A stretch of DNA of 32,670 nucleotides from Alphaproteobacteria bacterium (GCA_009693835.1 SHWM01000027.1:1-32670), one strand, 5' to 3'. Shown: positions 6,911 to 17,025, counted from the stretch's first letter. Numbers and translations: made by a program. Notes: generated by a model from the sequence alone, not told the origin.

Positions 6911-8229
6911 ACCAGTCTTGGCCATTAAAGAACCTGTTTCCCAAAGGCCTGTTTGCCCGGTCCCTGTTAATTGTCGTGGCCCCCGTCGTGCTGTTGCAGG
7001 CGATCATCACCTATATATTCTTTGAGCGGCATTGGGATACGGTGACGCGGCGGCTGTCGCGCGCGGTGGCGGGCGAAGTGGCCATGCTCGCGGAAACCTA
7101 TTCAGGCCCGCTGGATGGCTTGGACATGCAGGCCATAAACGCCCAGGCCGCGCGAACCTTTCAACTGGAGGTGGCCTTTCTGCCCGGCGGGGAAATGCCC
7201 GCGCCTGCGCCACGGGCGCCATATTTTTCGCCCATCGAAACGCTGAAGGATGAACTGGCGAAACAGATTACCGAGAAATTCTGGATAGGAGCGCATCCCT
7301 ATGGCGATTATCTGGACCTTCGTATCCAGATGCCCCGGGGAGTGTTGCGTGTTCTGACGCCACGTAACCGGGTCACCTCGCAAACGGCGCATATATTCAT
7401 TCTCTGGATGCTTGGCTCTTCTCTGGTGCTTTTAAGCGTGGCCGTGGTGTTTCTGCGCAATCAGGTGCGTCCGATAGCGCTGCTCGCGCAGGCGGCGGAA
7501 GATTTCGGCAAGGGCCGCGATGTTCCAGAATTCAAGGTGGCAGGTGCTCTGGAAGTCCGCCAGGCCGCCGCCGCGTTCCTGGAAATGCGGGACCGTATTG
7601 GCCGCCAGATCGCCCAGCGCACACTCATGCTGGCGGGGGTCAGCCATGATCTGCGCACCCCTCTGACGCGAATGAACCTGCAACTCGCCATGCTGCCGGA
7701 AAGCGAGGAAATTGAGGCGCTGCGCGCGGACATACATGATATGCAGTATATGCTGGATGAATATCTGGCGTTTGCCGGCGGTCAGTCGGGCGAGAGCGAA
7801 AGTCTGACCAGCATCAGTCAGCTTATCGAGGAAATTGTCTCCGAATTTACGCGTAATGGAGCCGTAATCAAGGCGCAGGCGGAGCCTGACCTGGTGCTTC
7901 CCCTGCGGCGGGCTAATTTCAAGCGGTGCATTGTCAATCTGCTGGAAAATGCGCATTCACATGGAGAACATGTGGAAATTCGCGCCAGCCGGACCGGAGA
8001 CCATGTGCTGATCACCATTGATGACGATGGCCCCGGCATACAGCCGGAAAATTACGAAGAGGCGTTCCTGCCGTTCCAGCGCTTGGACGACAGCCGGAAT
8101 CCGGATCGCGCAGGGGTAGGCCTGGGGCTGGCCATCGCCAGGGATGTGGCCCGAAGCCATGGCGGCGACATTGAGCTGGCCCATAGTCCACTGGGCGGTT
8201 TGCGCGCCACTATCCGCACACCGCTATGA
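6898..8229 (+). CDS. Sensor histidine kinase, EnvZ-like
   Basis: A membrane sensor kinase of about 443 residues. Membrane segments lie at about 20-42 and 163-186, enclosing a periplasmic loop of about 120 residues. A HAMP-like linker follows (VRPIALLAQAAEDFGKG onward). The phosphoacceptor is H250 in VSHDLRTPLTR. The ATPase domain has an N box (NLLENAHSHG), G1 (DDDGPGI), an F box (LPFQRLDDSRN) and G2 (GVGLGLAIARDVARSHGG). No ATG is available before the first membrane segment; the TTG at 6898 overlaps the response regulator by 13 bases and is the most plausible start. The signal sensed is unknown. In the EnvZ/PetR-type context an envelope or redox cue would be a guess only. Confidence 0.91.
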   Translation: MAGLNQSWPLKNLFPKGLFARSLLIVVAPVVLLQAIITYIFFERHWDTVTRRLSRAVAGEVAMLAETYSGPLDGLDMQAINAQAARTFQLEVAFLPGGEMPAPAPRAPYFSPIETLKDELAKQITEKFWIGAHPYGDYLDLRIQMPRGVLRVLTPRNRVTSQTAHIFILWMLGSSLVLLSVAVVFLRNQVRPIALLAQAAEDFGKGRDVPEFKVAGALEVRQAAAAFLEMRDRIGRQIAQRTLMLAGVSHDLRTPLTRMNLQLAMLPESEEIEALRADIHDMQYMLDEYLAFAGGQSGESESLTSISQLIEEIVSEFTRNGAVIKAQAEPDLVLPLRRANFKRCIVNLLENAHSHGEHVEIRASRTGDHVLITIDDDGPGIQPENYEEAFLPFQRLDDSRNPDRAGVGLGLAIARDVARSHGGDIELAHSPLGGLRATIRTPL

Positions 8230-8269
8230 AATGTTATGTATGAGACCGACTCAATGAATGTGATTTACC

Positions 8270-10114
8270 GTGAGCGATAGCGCCGCACAAAATTTTACGC
8301 CGCCAATCGACGCCCTTTCCAGCGCAGGCGCCGCCACCCTGATGCGCAGGCTGGTGCTGGATTATATGCGTCCGCATTTATGGCGCATTATTCTGGCGCT
8401 GTTATTGATGGCGGTTGCAGCGGCGTCCACGGCGATGACCGCACAACTGCTCGATCCGGCTATCAAGTTTCTGTTTCTTGAAAAGAGGCCGGACATGCTG
8501 GTTCTGATCCCCCTCGCGGTGGTTGCCGTAATGGTCCTGAAAGCCGCCGCCAGCTATGGCGAAAATATCCAGATGAACTATGTCGGCCAGCGTATTGTCT
8601 CCGATATTCAGATACGCATGTTCGAACATCTGATGAAGGCCGACACAAGCTGGCTCCGGCAATATCACAGCGGCAAGATCATCTCGCATTTTCTGAATGA
8701 CGCCGTTTTGATGCGCGAGGCAGTAAGCCGTTCCCTGACAGGTTTCGGGAAGGATCTGCTCACACTTCTGCTGCTTATCGGCGTGATGGTCTATCAGGAT
8801 GCCGTGATGACCGGCATTGCGGTTATCATATTACCGGTTGTCGTTGGATTTGTGCGTCAACTGTCGCGCCTGATGCGCAAATCCGTAAATCGCGGCATGC
8901 AGGAAACCGGTAATCTCTCCACGCTTCTGTCGGAAACCCTGGCGGGCAGCCGGGTCGTTAAGGCCTACGGCCAGGAAAATCACGAAATCAGGCGCGTGAC
9001 CCAGTCGATCAACCGGCGGATGGACTTTATTATGCGAGGCGTACGGGCGCGTTCAGCCGCCGCGCCGATAACCGAGGCGCTGACAGGAGTGGCGATCGCC
9101 GCCACAATTTATTACGCCGGTGTCAGGGCGCAGTCCGAGAACATGGAGATCAATCATTTCGCCGCGTTCCTGGGCGCGGCGATGCTGGCCTACCAGCCGC
9201 TGAAAAGCCTTGCCACGCTGAGCACTGCCCTGCAGGAAGGTCTGGCCGCCGCCGCCCGCAGTTTTTCCGTAATGGATGTCAAACCGGCCATCACGGACGC
9301 GCCAGGCGCCACGCCTCTGCGCGTACAGCAGGGCCGCATTCACTTTGAGGACGTGCATTTCTCTTATGGGGACGATGACGAGGCGCTCCGCGGGATAACC
9401 ATGGAAATAGCCCCCGGCCAGACCGTGGCGCTGGTCGGCCCGAGCGGCGCCGGCAAAAGCACGCTGCTTAATCTCCTCGCGAGATTTTACGATGTGTCCT
9501 CTGGCAGGGTGACCATAGATGGCGCGGATATCCGCAAGGTGACCATCGCCTCCTTGCGCAACGCCATGGCGCTGGTCACGCAGGAGCCGTTTCTGTTTGA
9601 TGACACGGTGCGCGCCAATATTGCTTACGGACGGCCGGAAGCAGACAGCAAGGATGTCGAGGAGGCGGCGCGCGCGGCGGATGCACATGAATTTATCATG
9701 TCGTTGCCGCAGGGATATCTGACTATCGTGGGGGAGGCTGGCATGCGGCTGTCGGGCGGCCAGCGCCAGCGGCTGGCTGTTGCCCGCGCGATGCTCAAAA
9801 ACGCCCCCATCCTTCTGCTCGACGAGGCGACTTCCTCTCTGGATACGGACTCGGAGCGGCAGGTGCAGGGGTCCCTGGCCAGGCTACGGCAGGGGCGAAC
9901 GTCACTGGTGATCGCACACCGTCTGTCCACCATTATAGATGCCGATCGCATCTATGTAATTGTGGACGGGCGCATTGTGGAGTCCGGGTCCCACCGGCAA
10001 CTGCTGGCGAAAGACGGCGTTTACGCCGGACTGTGCCGCAGCCAGTTTGATGATGCGGAGATTTCCGGAGAAGCGGGAACGCGTGCGGCCAGGGCGCCCC
10101 TCACGGCTGTATGA
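8270..10114 (+). CDS. msbA: MsbA-like lipid exporter, ABC transporter with fused permease and ATPase
   Basis: A 614-residue half-transporter with an N-terminal six-helix exporter domain (about 25-330) and a C-terminal nucleotide-binding domain (about 350-590). The ATPase shows Walker A GPSGAGKST (about 390-398), a Q-loop in VTQEPFLFDD, the ABC signature LSGGQRQR (about 494), Walker B ILLLDEATSSLD (about 514) and the switch histidine in VIAHRLST. Its position directly before DUF374, waaA, lpxK and an LpxL-type acyltransferase supports flipping of lipid A core across the inner membrane, the MsbA role; other lipid or peptide exporters share this architecture. The start is GTG at 8270, which precedes the conserved membrane domain. 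The next gene overlaps the end by four bases. Confidence 0.88.
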   Translation: MSDSAAQNFTPPIDALSSAGAATLMRRLVLDYMRPHLWRIILALLLMAVAAASTAMTAQLLDPAIKFLFLEKRPDMLVLIPLAVVAVMVLKAAASYGENIQMNYVGQRIVSDIQIRMFEHLMKADTSWLRQYHSGKIISHFLNDAVLMREAVSRSLTGFGKDLLTLLLLIGVMVYQDAVMTGIAVIILPVVVGFVRQLSRLMRKSVNRGMQETGNLSTLLSETLAGSRVVKAYGQENHEIRRVTQSINRRMDFIMRGVRARSAAAPITEALTGVAIAATIYYAGVRAQSENMEINHFAAFLGAAMLAYQPLKSLATLSTALQEGLAAAARSFSVMDVKPAITDAPGATPLRVQQGRIHFEDVHFSYGDDDEALRGITMEIAPGQTVALVGPSGAGKSTLLNLLARFYDVSSGRVTIDGADIRKVTIASLRNAMALVTQEPFLFDDTVRANIAYGRPEADSKDVEEAARAADAHEFIMSLPQGYLTIVGEAGMRLSGGQRQRLAVARAMLKNAPILLLDEATSSLDTDSERQVQGSLARLRQGRTSLVIAHRLSTIIDADRIYVIVDGRIVESGSHRQLLAKDGVYAGLCRSQFDDAEISGEAGTRAARAPLTAV

Positions 10115-10827
10115 AATTTTTCTCGAAATTGATGCGCAGGGATTTTGTCAGAGCCAGCCTCTGCTGGGCCGCTGCCGCACTGATACGGCTGGTCTGGATG
10201 ACCGGGCGGTGGCGCGTTGTGGGGGCCGCGACGCCTGCCGCGCTCTGGGATGACAACAGGCCGTTCATTCTGGCCTTCTGGCATGGCCGCCTGATGATGA
10301 TGCCCTATTGCTGGCGGCGGGGGCGAAAAATGAACATGCTGATTTCGCAACATCCGGACGGTGAATTGATTGCGCGCACCATTGCGCATTTCGATCTGCG
10401 ATCCGTGCGCGGCTCCAGCGCAAGACCCGGCAAGCAGGATAAGGGCGGTGGCGGCGCGCTGCGCACCCTCGTCCGGCAATTATCGCGCGGTGAATATGTG
10501 GGCGTCACACCGGACGGGCCGCGCGGACCACGCCAAAATGCACATGACGGGGTGCTTTCGATAGCGCGGCTATCCGGCGCGCCCATTGTCCCGGTAAGCT
10601 TTGCAACGACGCACCGCATCCACGCCGCAAGCTGGGACCGGTTTTTGATTGCACTCCCCTTTTCGCGGGGTGTGTTCGTGTGGGGCAACATGCATTATGT
10701 GCCACGGGATTCGAACACGGATATGCTGGAAGAAGCGCGCGGGCGGCTGGAGCAGGATATGAACCGCATCACGGCCGAGGCTGACGCCCTGTGCGGTTAT
10801 CCCGGCGAGGGGCAGGAAAGCGGATGA
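10111..10827 (+). CDS. DUF374 lysophospholipid acyltransferase-family protein
   Basis: A 238-residue member of the DUF374 branch of the LPLAT acyltransferase superfamily, usually found in lipid A operons of alphaproteobacteria. Visible features are an N-terminal hydrophobic stretch (about 14-26), FILAFWHGRLMMMPY with the acyltransferase histidine, SQHPDGELIA, RGSSARPGKQDKGGGGAL, and the GVTPDGPRGPR block that corresponds to the substrate phosphate-binding motif. Start and stop overlap the flanking genes (ATGA-type at both ends), so it is translated in line with the exporter and WaaA. The exact acyl donor and acceptor are not established for the family; an envelope lipid is inferred from context. 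Confidence 0.87.
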   Translation: MKFFSKLMRRDFVRASLCWAAAALIRLVWMTGRWRVVGAATPAALWDDNRPFILAFWHGRLMMMPYCWRRGRKMNMLISQHPDGELIARTIAHFDLRSVRGSSARPGKQDKGGGGALRTLVRQLSRGEYVGVTPDGPRGPRQNAHDGVLSIARLSGAPIVPVSFATTHRIHAASWDRFLIALPFSRGVFVWGNMHYVPRDSNTDMLEEARGRLEQDMNRITAEADALCGYPGEGQESG

Positions 10828-12092
10828 TCGCCCTCTACCGGCTTGTGACGCACCTGGGCGCACCCTTGATCAATCTGCTATTGTGGCGGCGAAGCCTGAG
10901 TGACAAGGAAGACCCGCGGCGCATTGCAGAGCGCAAAGGGCAATGCCTGGAAACGCGGCCCCCCGGGCCGCTGATATGGATACATGCCGCCAGTGTGGGC
11001 GAGGCGCTTTCGGCCCTTCCCTTGATGTGCAAGCTGCGTGAAGTCAGACCGGATATCCATATTCTGATCACCACCGGAACGGTTTCTTCCGGCCGCATTT
11101 TAGCCCAACAATTGCCTGAACAGGTGATTCATCAATATGTCCCCATCGACCGTGTAAGTTGGGTACGTTCCTTCCTGGACCATTGGCTTCCGGATATGGC
11201 TATCTGGATTGAATCAGAATTATGGCCAAATATGATTCTGGAAACCGCCGCGCGCGGCACACCAATGGCCCTGGTAAACGGTCGTATCTCCACCCGCTCC
11301 TACAGGCGCTGGCGATCGGCGCCGCAGACATTCCAGCGTTTACTGAGCAGTTTTGCCGTGGTCTTGGCGCGCGACACGCAGAGTCTGGAATATTTCCACA
11401 AGCTTGGCGTGGCTCAGGCGATTTGCGCGGGGGATCTGAAACATGCCGCTGAGCCACTGGGTGTGGATGAAGCCGAATTGAACCGGCTCACGTCAGCCAT
11501 TGCCGCGCGACCCGTCTGGCTGGCGGCCAGCACACACGCAGGCGAAGAAGAGGCCGCCGGGAAAATACATGAAACATTGCGCGACCAGTTTCCGGGATTG
11601 CTCAGCATTGTTGCGCCGCGCCATGCGGAGCGGGGAGCGCAGATTACCTCTCGGCTCACCGCAACCGGGTTGAAAGTGGCGCGCCGCTCAATGGGCGAAC
11701 TCCCAAACAGCGAAACCGGCATCTATCTTGCTGATACGATGGGTGAAATGGGGTTGATCTACCGCTTGGCCAGCGTTGTTTTCCTGGGCGGCAGCCTCGT
11801 GCCCCATGGCGGGCAAAATCCGCTGGAGCCGGCGCGTCTGGGCTGCGCCATTCTGCATGGGCCGCATACCGGTAACTTCTCAACTATCTACGCAGACCTG
11901 CACTATGCAGAAGCGGCGATCAAAATAGAAAATGACGTCACGCTGGCCAACGCAATAGCGATGTTGATGCATGACAGACAGATGACCGCATCACTTGGCG
12001 AGGCCGCGAAGGCGTTTACCCTGAAAAGCTGCGAGAGGGTGCTTGCGGATGTCGCCGCCGCCATTGGCCCGCTCCTGCCGGAAGTGAACTGA
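10824..12092 (+). CDS. waaA: 3-deoxy-D-manno-octulosonic acid transferase
   Basis: WaaA (KdtA) transfers Kdo from CMP-Kdo to lipid IVA at the cytoplasmic face of the inner membrane. The 422-residue protein is of normal length. The N-terminal domain contains WIHAASVGE, with E60 as the catalytic base equivalent, IESELWPN (about 133-140) and LVNGRISTRSYRRW. The C-terminal GT-B domain has LAASTHAGEEE, VAPRHAERG and FLGGSLVPHGGQNPLEPARLG. ATG at 10824 overlaps the DUF374 stop (ATGA). An earlier in-frame GTG at 10791 would add eleven residues unlike the family and is less likely. The stop shares a base with the lpxK start, so translation is coupled. Confidence 0.96.
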   Translation: MIALYRLVTHLGAPLINLLLWRRSLSDKEDPRRIAERKGQCLETRPPGPLIWIHAASVGEALSALPLMCKLREVRPDIHILITTGTVSSGRILAQQLPEQVIHQYVPIDRVSWVRSFLDHWLPDMAIWIESELWPNMILETAARGTPMALVNGRISTRSYRRWRSAPQTFQRLLSSFAVVLARDTQSLEYFHKLGVAQAICAGDLKHAAEPLGVDEAELNRLTSAIAARPVWLAASTHAGEEEAAGKIHETLRDQFPGLLSIVAPRHAERGAQITSRLTATGLKVARRSMGELPNSETGIYLADTMGEMGLIYRLASVVFLGGSLVPHGGQNPLEPARLGCAILHGPHTGNFSTIYADLHYAEAAIKIENDVTLANAIAMLMHDRQMTASLGEAAKAFTLKSCERVLADVAAAIGPLLPEVN

Positions 12093-13069
12093 TGCGCACG
12101 CCCGGCTTTTGGTATTCCGTAAACGGAAAACCGGGCTACCTTTTGCCCCGCCTGCTGGCGCCGTTTGCCTTGTGCTACCTGATCGCGGGCTGGTTGCGTC
12201 AACGGTTTTCACATGCCTATCGCCCGCCGGTTCCGGTGATCTGTGTTGGCAATCTTACTGCCGGAGGCACGGGAAAAACCCCAGTGGCGCTGGTGCTGGC
12301 GAAGCGGCTCCTGGAGATGGGCGTCCGTGCGCATTTTCTGACGCGCGGATATGGCGGCCGTCTGGCGGGTCCCGTCCGTGTAGACCCGCATCTGCACCAT
12401 GCGGGTGACGTGGGAGATGAAGCGCTGCTGCTGGCCGGGGCTGCACCCTGCTGGGTGGCGCGTGCCCGGAAAGCCGGCGCCATGGCCGCCGTTCAGGCGG
12501 GGGCCGAACTGCTGATCATGGATGATGGACACCAGAACCCGGCGCTGCATAAGGATTTATCACTTCTGCTGATTGATGCCGAACGGGGTCTGGGAAATGG
12601 CTGGGTGATGCCTTCGGGACCATTGCGGGAACCTGCGGCGGCCGGGATCGCACGGGCGGACGCCATACTGATCGTAGGAGATGGCGGGAAGCTTCCTGAT
12701 TTTGGTAAACCGCTCTATCACGCCCGGAAACAATTGCGTGACCCCGCCGCGATTCACGGAAAACGTCTCTACGCGTTCTGCGGCATTGGCGAGCCAAACC
12801 AGTTCTTTACCATGCTGCGCCAGGCGGGCGGTGATCTGGTGGATGTGCGGACATTCTCGGATCATCATCCGTTCACAGATGACGAGATTGACCGGATTCT
12901 CTCATGCGCCAGCAGCGCCAACGCCGTCCCCGTGACGACCGAAAAAGACTGGGTGCGGCTTCCTCCTGCCGCGCGCGTACAAATTACGGCGATCGGCATG
13001 GAAATTCATTTTAGCGATGAAGCAGCAGTAAGCCATCTCCTGCAGAATGTGATAAGCAGACGTCCATGA
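12092..13069 (+). CDS. lpxK: Tetraacyldisaccharide 4'-kinase
   Basis: LpxK phosphorylates the 4' position of the tetraacyl disaccharide to give lipid IVA. The 325-residue product has a membrane-associated N-terminal helix, then the P-loop GNLTAGGTGKTP (about 52-63), FLTRGYGGRL, GDVGDEALLLA and the family motif LLIMDDGHQNPAL. The C-terminal region contains FSDHHPFTDDEI and VTTEKDWVRLP, both typical of LpxK. The start ATG shares its first base with the waaA stop. The stop region overlaps the following acyltransferase by four bases. The set waaA-lpxK-acyltransferase covers consecutive steps of Kdo-lipid A assembly. Confidence 0.96.
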   Translation: MRTPGFWYSVNGKPGYLLPRLLAPFALCYLIAGWLRQRFSHAYRPPVPVICVGNLTAGGTGKTPVALVLAKRLLEMGVRAHFLTRGYGGRLAGPVRVDPHLHHAGDVGDEALLLAGAAPCWVARARKAGAMAAVQAGAELLIMDDGHQNPALHKDLSLLLIDAERGLGNGWVMPSGPLREPAAAGIARADAILIVGDGGKLPDFGKPLYHARKQLRDPAAIHGKRLYAFCGIGEPNQFFTMLRQAGGDLVDVRTFSDHHPFTDDEIDRILSCASSANAVPVTTEKDWVRLPPAARVQITAIGMEIHFSDEAAVSHLLQNVISRRP

Positions 13070-13965
13070 AGGCGCCCACCCCTTACCGCCGTCTGCGCCG
13101 CGCCGCGGAAGCCGCCCTGATGCGGGGGCTAATGGCCCTGTTGCGCCGCCTGTCAGTGGAGCGTGCGTCCGCCATGGGAGGCGCCATTGGACGCGCCATT
13201 GGCCCGCATCTTCGGGTCACACGCCACGCCGTCCGAAATTTGCGCGCCTGCTTTCCAGAAAAAACTGGAGCGGAAATCGACGGGATCGTCACCAGTATGT
13301 GGGACAATCTTGGGCGCACCGCGTTTGAATATGCCCATCTTGGCCAGTTTCGGTTCAATGAACCCGGCAGCCACGCGGAGATCAGGGGCATGCAATATGT
13401 CGATCAGGTGATTACCGCTGGCCAAGGGGCGATTTTTGTCAGTGGCCATTTTGCCAACTGGGAATTATTGGCGCTGGCGCTGGTCCGCCATCACGTACCC
13501 GTTATGGCCGTGTACCGCGCGGCAAGCAATCCGTTGGCTGATGAAATTATCACAGCATTGAGAAATGAAGCGGGTACGCCGCATCTGGCCCCAAAGGGGC
13601 CTGCGGGGGCGCGCATGCTGTTAAACTGGATTAAGGAGCGCAAGTTTGTGGCCATGCTGGCCGATCAGAAAATGAATGACGGCGTCGAAGCGCCGTTCTT
13701 TTCCCGGCCCGCTATGTGCCCGCCTGCGGCAGCCCAGCTTGCCTTGCGATATGGCTGCCCGATAGTATTCGCCACAATCCGCCGCACCCATGGGGCGCAT
13801 TTCGTCATCGAGGTGCAAGAGCCGTTTTATATTTCCAGAGGCGCAGACCGGGCGCAGGACATTCGGGAAGGCGTTATCGAAATCAACCGCCGTCTCGAAA
13901 CCTTCATCCGGGCGCATCCGGCTCAGTGGCTGTGGCTGCACCGCCGTTGGCCAGAGGGGGATTAA
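13066..13965 (+). CDS. Lipid A biosynthesis acyltransferase, LpxL/HtrB type
   Basis: A 299-residue LPLAT-family enzyme that adds a secondary acyl chain to Kdo2-lipid A. The catalytic H-x4-E motif is at residues 128-133 in SGHFANWE. Further family features are LRVTRHAVRNLRACFPE near the N-terminus, VYRAASNPLAD, FVAMLADQKMNDGVEAPFF and the C-terminal HPAQWLWLHRRWP. A short N-terminal hydrophobic segment fits inner-membrane association. Whether it acts as LpxL, LpxM or a long-chain variant cannot be settled here, so no symbol is given. Its last 62 bases overlap the convergent DUF2093 gene. It is the last gene of the envelope operon. Confidence 0.92.
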   Translation: MKAPTPYRRLRRAAEAALMRGLMALLRRLSVERASAMGGAIGRAIGPHLRVTRHAVRNLRACFPEKTGAEIDGIVTSMWDNLGRTAFEYAHLGQFRFNEPGSHAEIRGMQYVDQVITAGQGAIFVSGHFANWELLALALVRHHVPVMAVYRAASNPLADEIITALRNEAGTPHLAPKGPAGARMLLNWIKERKFVAMLADQKMNDGVEAPFFSRPAMCPPAAAQLALRYGCPIVFATIRRTHGAHFVIEVQEPFYISRGADRAQDIREGVIEINRRLETFIRAHPAQWLWLHRRWPEGD

Positions 13966-14173
13966 GTTCCTCCTCGCGCAATGTAGACGCCGCCGCGCTG
14001 CAATAGGCCTCCTGGCGCACGGGGTTCCAGTAGCGCAATTCTTCTAGCGGAATGGGTTTTCCCGTTACCGCACAGATCACAAAGCTGCCCGGCGTCAGAA
14101 CCTGATAGTCCGACAGATCATACCGCAGACGAGCCAGTCCGCCAGGTTTTCCGGAAAAGCTTTTTTCATCCAT
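13904..14173 (-). CDS. DUF2093 domain-containing protein
   Basis: A small 89-residue protein of the DUF2093 family, found in alphaproteobacteria and of unknown function. The conserved core is residues 14-60: ARLRYDLSDYQVLTPGSFVI, CAVTGKPIPLEELRYW and RQEAYCSA. The two cysteine-containing segments and the P-I-P-L-E-E-L-R-Y-W block are diagnostic. A variable tail follows and is read through the end of the convergent acyltransferase gene (62-base overlap). It starts 26 bases after the xseA stop on the same strand, so it is probably co-transcribed with xseA. Confidence 0.87.
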   Translation of the reverse strand: MDEKSFSGKPGGLARLRYDLSDYQVLTPGSFVICAVTGKPIPLEELRYWNPVRQEAYCSAAASTLREEELNPPLANGGAATATEPDAPG

Positions 14174-14199
14174 GCGTGTCGCGCATCCTGATGCCCGGA

Positions 14200-15660
14200 T
14201 TAAAACAGGCGGCCCTGTCCATCGCCGGCGGGTTTTTTCTCCAGCTTTTCAACTGCGGCAGGGGCGGCTTTTGATCCCGCAAGTGTAGCATTGCGACGCC
14301 CGTCCTGAAACTCGATTTCCACGGCCATGCCCGGGGCGGTATCCGACGCCCTTCGAACCGGCTTGCCGGCGTCATCCCGCAACAGGGTAAAGCCGCGCGC
14401 CAGAACCCCCTGATGCGACAGCGAGCGCAGAAACTGGCCCTGCCCTGCCAGCCGCATGGAATTTTCATGCAGCAGACGCCGTTCCCCTTCATGCAGGCGG
14501 CGTCCGGCCTCAGAAAGTAAGCGCCTGCCGCGTTCAATATGGTCCCGCATGAGTCCCACCCGCAGCCGCGCCGCCACACGCACCAGCCGGGTTTCTCCAG
14601 CGCGCGCATTACTGAGCAGCGCACGCGCCAGCCGTTCAGCCACTGCGTCAAAGCGCTGGCGCGGCAAACCAAGTATCTCCGTCAGCCGGGGCAGGCCGCG
14701 CGCCGCACTGGTCAGGCGGGCCCGGCGTTCGTGCAGCAGCCGCATCTGCGCCCCCAGGCGGCGGCGTTCCAGATCCAGCACCTGGGCGCGCAAGTCGCTG
14801 CGCACCGGCACTGCTATTTCTGCAGCGGCGGTCGGCGTGGGCGCGCGTACGTCGGACGCAAAATCGATCAGCGTCGTATCCGTTTCATGGCCCACCGCAC
14901 TGATCAACGGAATGGCGCTGGCCGCCGCGGCGCGCACCACAATCTCTTCATTGAAGGCCCAGAGATCTTCGATACTGCCGCCGCCGCGCGCTACAATGAT
15001 CACGTCCGGGCGCGGCACAGGGCCGCCCAGTTTCAGGCGGTTAAATCCTTCTATCGCCGCAGCCACCTGGGCCGCCGCCTGTTCGCCCTGCACCAGCACC
15101 GGCCAGAGCAATACGTGGCGCGGAAAACGGTCCGCCAGCCGGTGCAGAATATCCCGGATCACCGCGCCGGTGGGCGATGTGACAACGCCAATCACCTCTG
15201 GCAGCCAGGGGATTGGGCGCTTGCGCACCGCATTAAACAGCCCCTCCGCCGCCAGCTTCTTGCGCCGTTCCTCAAGCTGCGCCAGCAGCGCACCAATACC
15301 TGCGGGCGCCATGGTCTCAATCACCAGCTGATATTTGGAGCGCGCCGGATAGGTGGTCAGTTTGCCGCTGCACACCACTTCCATGCCGTCTTCCGGTTTG
15401 AAGCGTAAGCCGCCCGACGTGCCTTTCCACATCACCGCATCAATCACTGACCGGTCGTCTTTCAGGCTCAGATAGCAGTGCCCGCTGGCCGCGCGGGTAT
15501 AGCCAGAGATTTCGCCGCGCACCCGCACGAAGCCAAATTCACCCTCCACGAGCCGCTTCAGCGCCGTGGAAAGTTCACTGACGCTGAGTTCGGGCAGGTT
15601 GGTGTTTGTATCCGAAAGACTCACTCTGTTTCCCCGGGCTTTTGGCTTGGCGATCCCCAT
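14200..15660 (-). CDS. xseA: Exodeoxyribonuclease VII large subunit
   Basis: XseA is the catalytic subunit of exonuclease VII, which degrades single-stranded DNA together with XseB. The 486-residue product has an N-terminal OB-fold ([20 protein letters not shown], then [20 protein letters not shown]) and the catalytic domain with [50 protein letters not shown] and [11 protein letters not shown] long arginine-rich coiled-coil region (about 290-420) and the C-terminal QGRLF complete the family layout. ATG at 15660 was chosen because a longer in-frame start at 15894 would overlap divergent purD by 200 bases and adds an atypical segment. xseB is not in the window. Confidence 0.95.
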   Translation of the reverse strand: MGIAKPKARGNRVSLSDTNTNLPELSVSELSTALKRLVEGEFGFVRVRGEISGYTRAASGHCYLSLKDDRSVIDAVMWKGTSGGLRFKPEDGMEVVCSGKLTTYPARSKYQLVIETMAPAGIGALLAQLEERRKKLAAEGLFNAVRKRPIPWLPEVIGVVTSPTGAVIRDILHRLADRFPRHVLLWPVLVQGEQAAAQVAAAIEGFNRLKLGGPVPRPDVIIVARGGGSIEDLWAFNEEIVVRAAAASAIPLISAVGHETDTTLIDFASDVRAPTPTAAAEIAVPVRSDLRAQVLDLERRRLGAQMRLLHERRARLTSAARGLPRLTEILGLPRQRFDAVAERLARALLSNARAGETRLVRVAARLRVGLMRDHIERGRRLLSEAGRRLHEGERRLLHENSMRLAGQGQFLRSLSHQGVLARGFTLLRDDAGKPVRRASDTAPGMAVEIEFQDGRRNATLAGSKAAPAAVEKLEKKPAGDGQGRLF

Positions 15661-15694
15661 GATACAAGTCAGATCGGTTTTTGGGAAATAAAGC

Positions 15695-16978
15695 ATGAAT
15701 GTCTTACTCATCGGGTCGGGCGGGCGCGAGCACGCGCTGGCCTGGGCCCTGCGCAAATCGCCGCAACTGGAGCGGCTGTATTGCGCGCCGGGCAATGGCG
15801 GCATTGCGGCGCTGGCGGAATGTGTGGATCCGGACCCGCTGGATTTTGCCGCTGTGACGGCCTTTGTGCGCGCGCATGACATCGGATTTGTCATTGTCGG
15901 GCCCGAAGCGCCGCTGGTGGCGGGGCTGGTTGATCATCTGGACGCAATGGGCATCAAGGCGTTTGGCCCGACGGCGGCGGCGGCGCGGCTGGAAGGATCG
16001 AAAGGCTTTACCAAGGATCTGTGCGCCGCCAACACTATCCCCACCGCCGCCTACCAACGGTTCCGCGAAGCGGACACCGCCAAGGCCTATATCCGTCAAC
16101 AGGGCGCACCCATCGTGGTCAAGGCGGACGGCCTGGCGGCGGGCAAGGGCGTCACCGTGGCCGCCACGCTGGCCGAGGCGGAGACCGCCGTGGACGCTAT
16201 TTTCGGAGGAGAATTTGGCGCGGCCGGCGCCGAACTGGTCGTGGAGGAATTTTTGCGCGGTGAAGAAGCCAGTTTCTTTGTGCTGGTGGATGGCGAAAAC
16301 GCCGTGCCGCTGGCCACCGCACAGGACCACAAGCAGGCGGGCGATGGCGATACGGGGCCCAATACCGGGGGCATGGGGGCCTATTCCCCCGCCCCGGTCA
16401 TGACGGATGCGATGTGCGCCCTGACCATGTCCCGCATCATTATGCCCACCGTCACCGCCATGGCGCGGGCGGGAACCCCGTTTCGCGGGGTGCTGTTCGC
16501 CGGGCTGATGATCACGGGTAAAGGCCCCTATCTGATTGAATATAATTGCCGCTTTGGCGATCCCGAATGCCAGGTGCTGATGATGCGCCTGCAAAGTGAT
16601 CTGCTGGCGGCGCTGTGGGCGTCCGCAACGGGAAACCTCGGCGGCCTGCAATTACGCTGGTCGGACGAAGCCGCCGTCAGTGTAGTCATGGCGGCCAGGG
16701 GCTATCCCGGTTCCTATGCCAAAGGCGAGCCGATACTGGGGCTGGAAGCCGCCGCCCGCGTCCCCGGTGTGCAGATATTTCACGCGGGCACCGTGCTGCG
16801 GGACAACCAGATGCTGAGTAATGGCGGACGGGTGCTGAATGTCACCGCCACCGGCGGCAGCATCACCGAAGCCGTGAAACGCGCCTATGGCGCCGTGGAC
16901 CTGGTCAACTGGCCGGGCGGTTTCTGCCGCCGCGATATTGCGTGGCGGGCACTGGAAAGAGAGCGCCAAAGCAGCTAA
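15695..16978 (+). CDS. purD: Phosphoribosylamine--glycine ligase
   Basis: PurD joins glycine to phosphoribosylamine with ATP in the second step of purine synthesis. The 427-residue protein is full length. It opens with the family motif [19 protein letters not shown], followed by [14 protein letters not shown]. The ATP-grasp domain has [34 protein letters not shown] and the purine-enzyme signature [11 protein letters not shown], with the metal-binding [11 protein letters not shown]. It is divergent from xseA, with 34 bases between the starts, so the promoters of the two genes must overlap or lie within the neighbouring coding sequence. Confidence 0.97.
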   Translation: MNVLLIGSGGREHALAWALRKSPQLERLYCAPGNGGIAALAECVDPDPLDFAAVTAFVRAHDIGFVIVGPEAPLVAGLVDHLDAMGIKAFGPTAAAARLEGSKGFTKDLCAANTIPTAAYQRFREADTAKAYIRQQGAPIVVKADGLAAGKGVTVAATLAEAETAVDAIFGGEFGAAGAELVVEEFLRGEEASFFVLVDGENAVPLATAQDHKQAGDGDTGPNTGGMGAYSPAPVMTDAMCALTMSRIIMPTVTAMARAGTPFRGVLFAGLMITGKGPYLIEYNCRFGDPECQVLMMRLQSDLLAALWASATGNLGGLQLRWSDEAAVSVVMAARGYPGSYAKGEPILGLEAAARVPGVQIFHAGTVLRDNQMLSNGGRVLNVTATGGSITEAVKRAYGAVDLVNWPGGFCRRDIAWRALERERQSS

Positions 16979-17025
16979 CATGAAATTATATGTAACGGCA
17001 TAACAGATAATCAGGGACGGGAAAC

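Noticed and set aside
15661..15894. Longer xseA start adding 78 residues
   Set aside because: It would overlap divergent purD by 200 bases and the added segment does not resemble the XseA N-terminus.
15704..16651. 315-codon open frame antisense to purD
   Set aside because: It mirrors purD codons, is histidine- and arginine-rich and has no recognisable domain; purD is certain.
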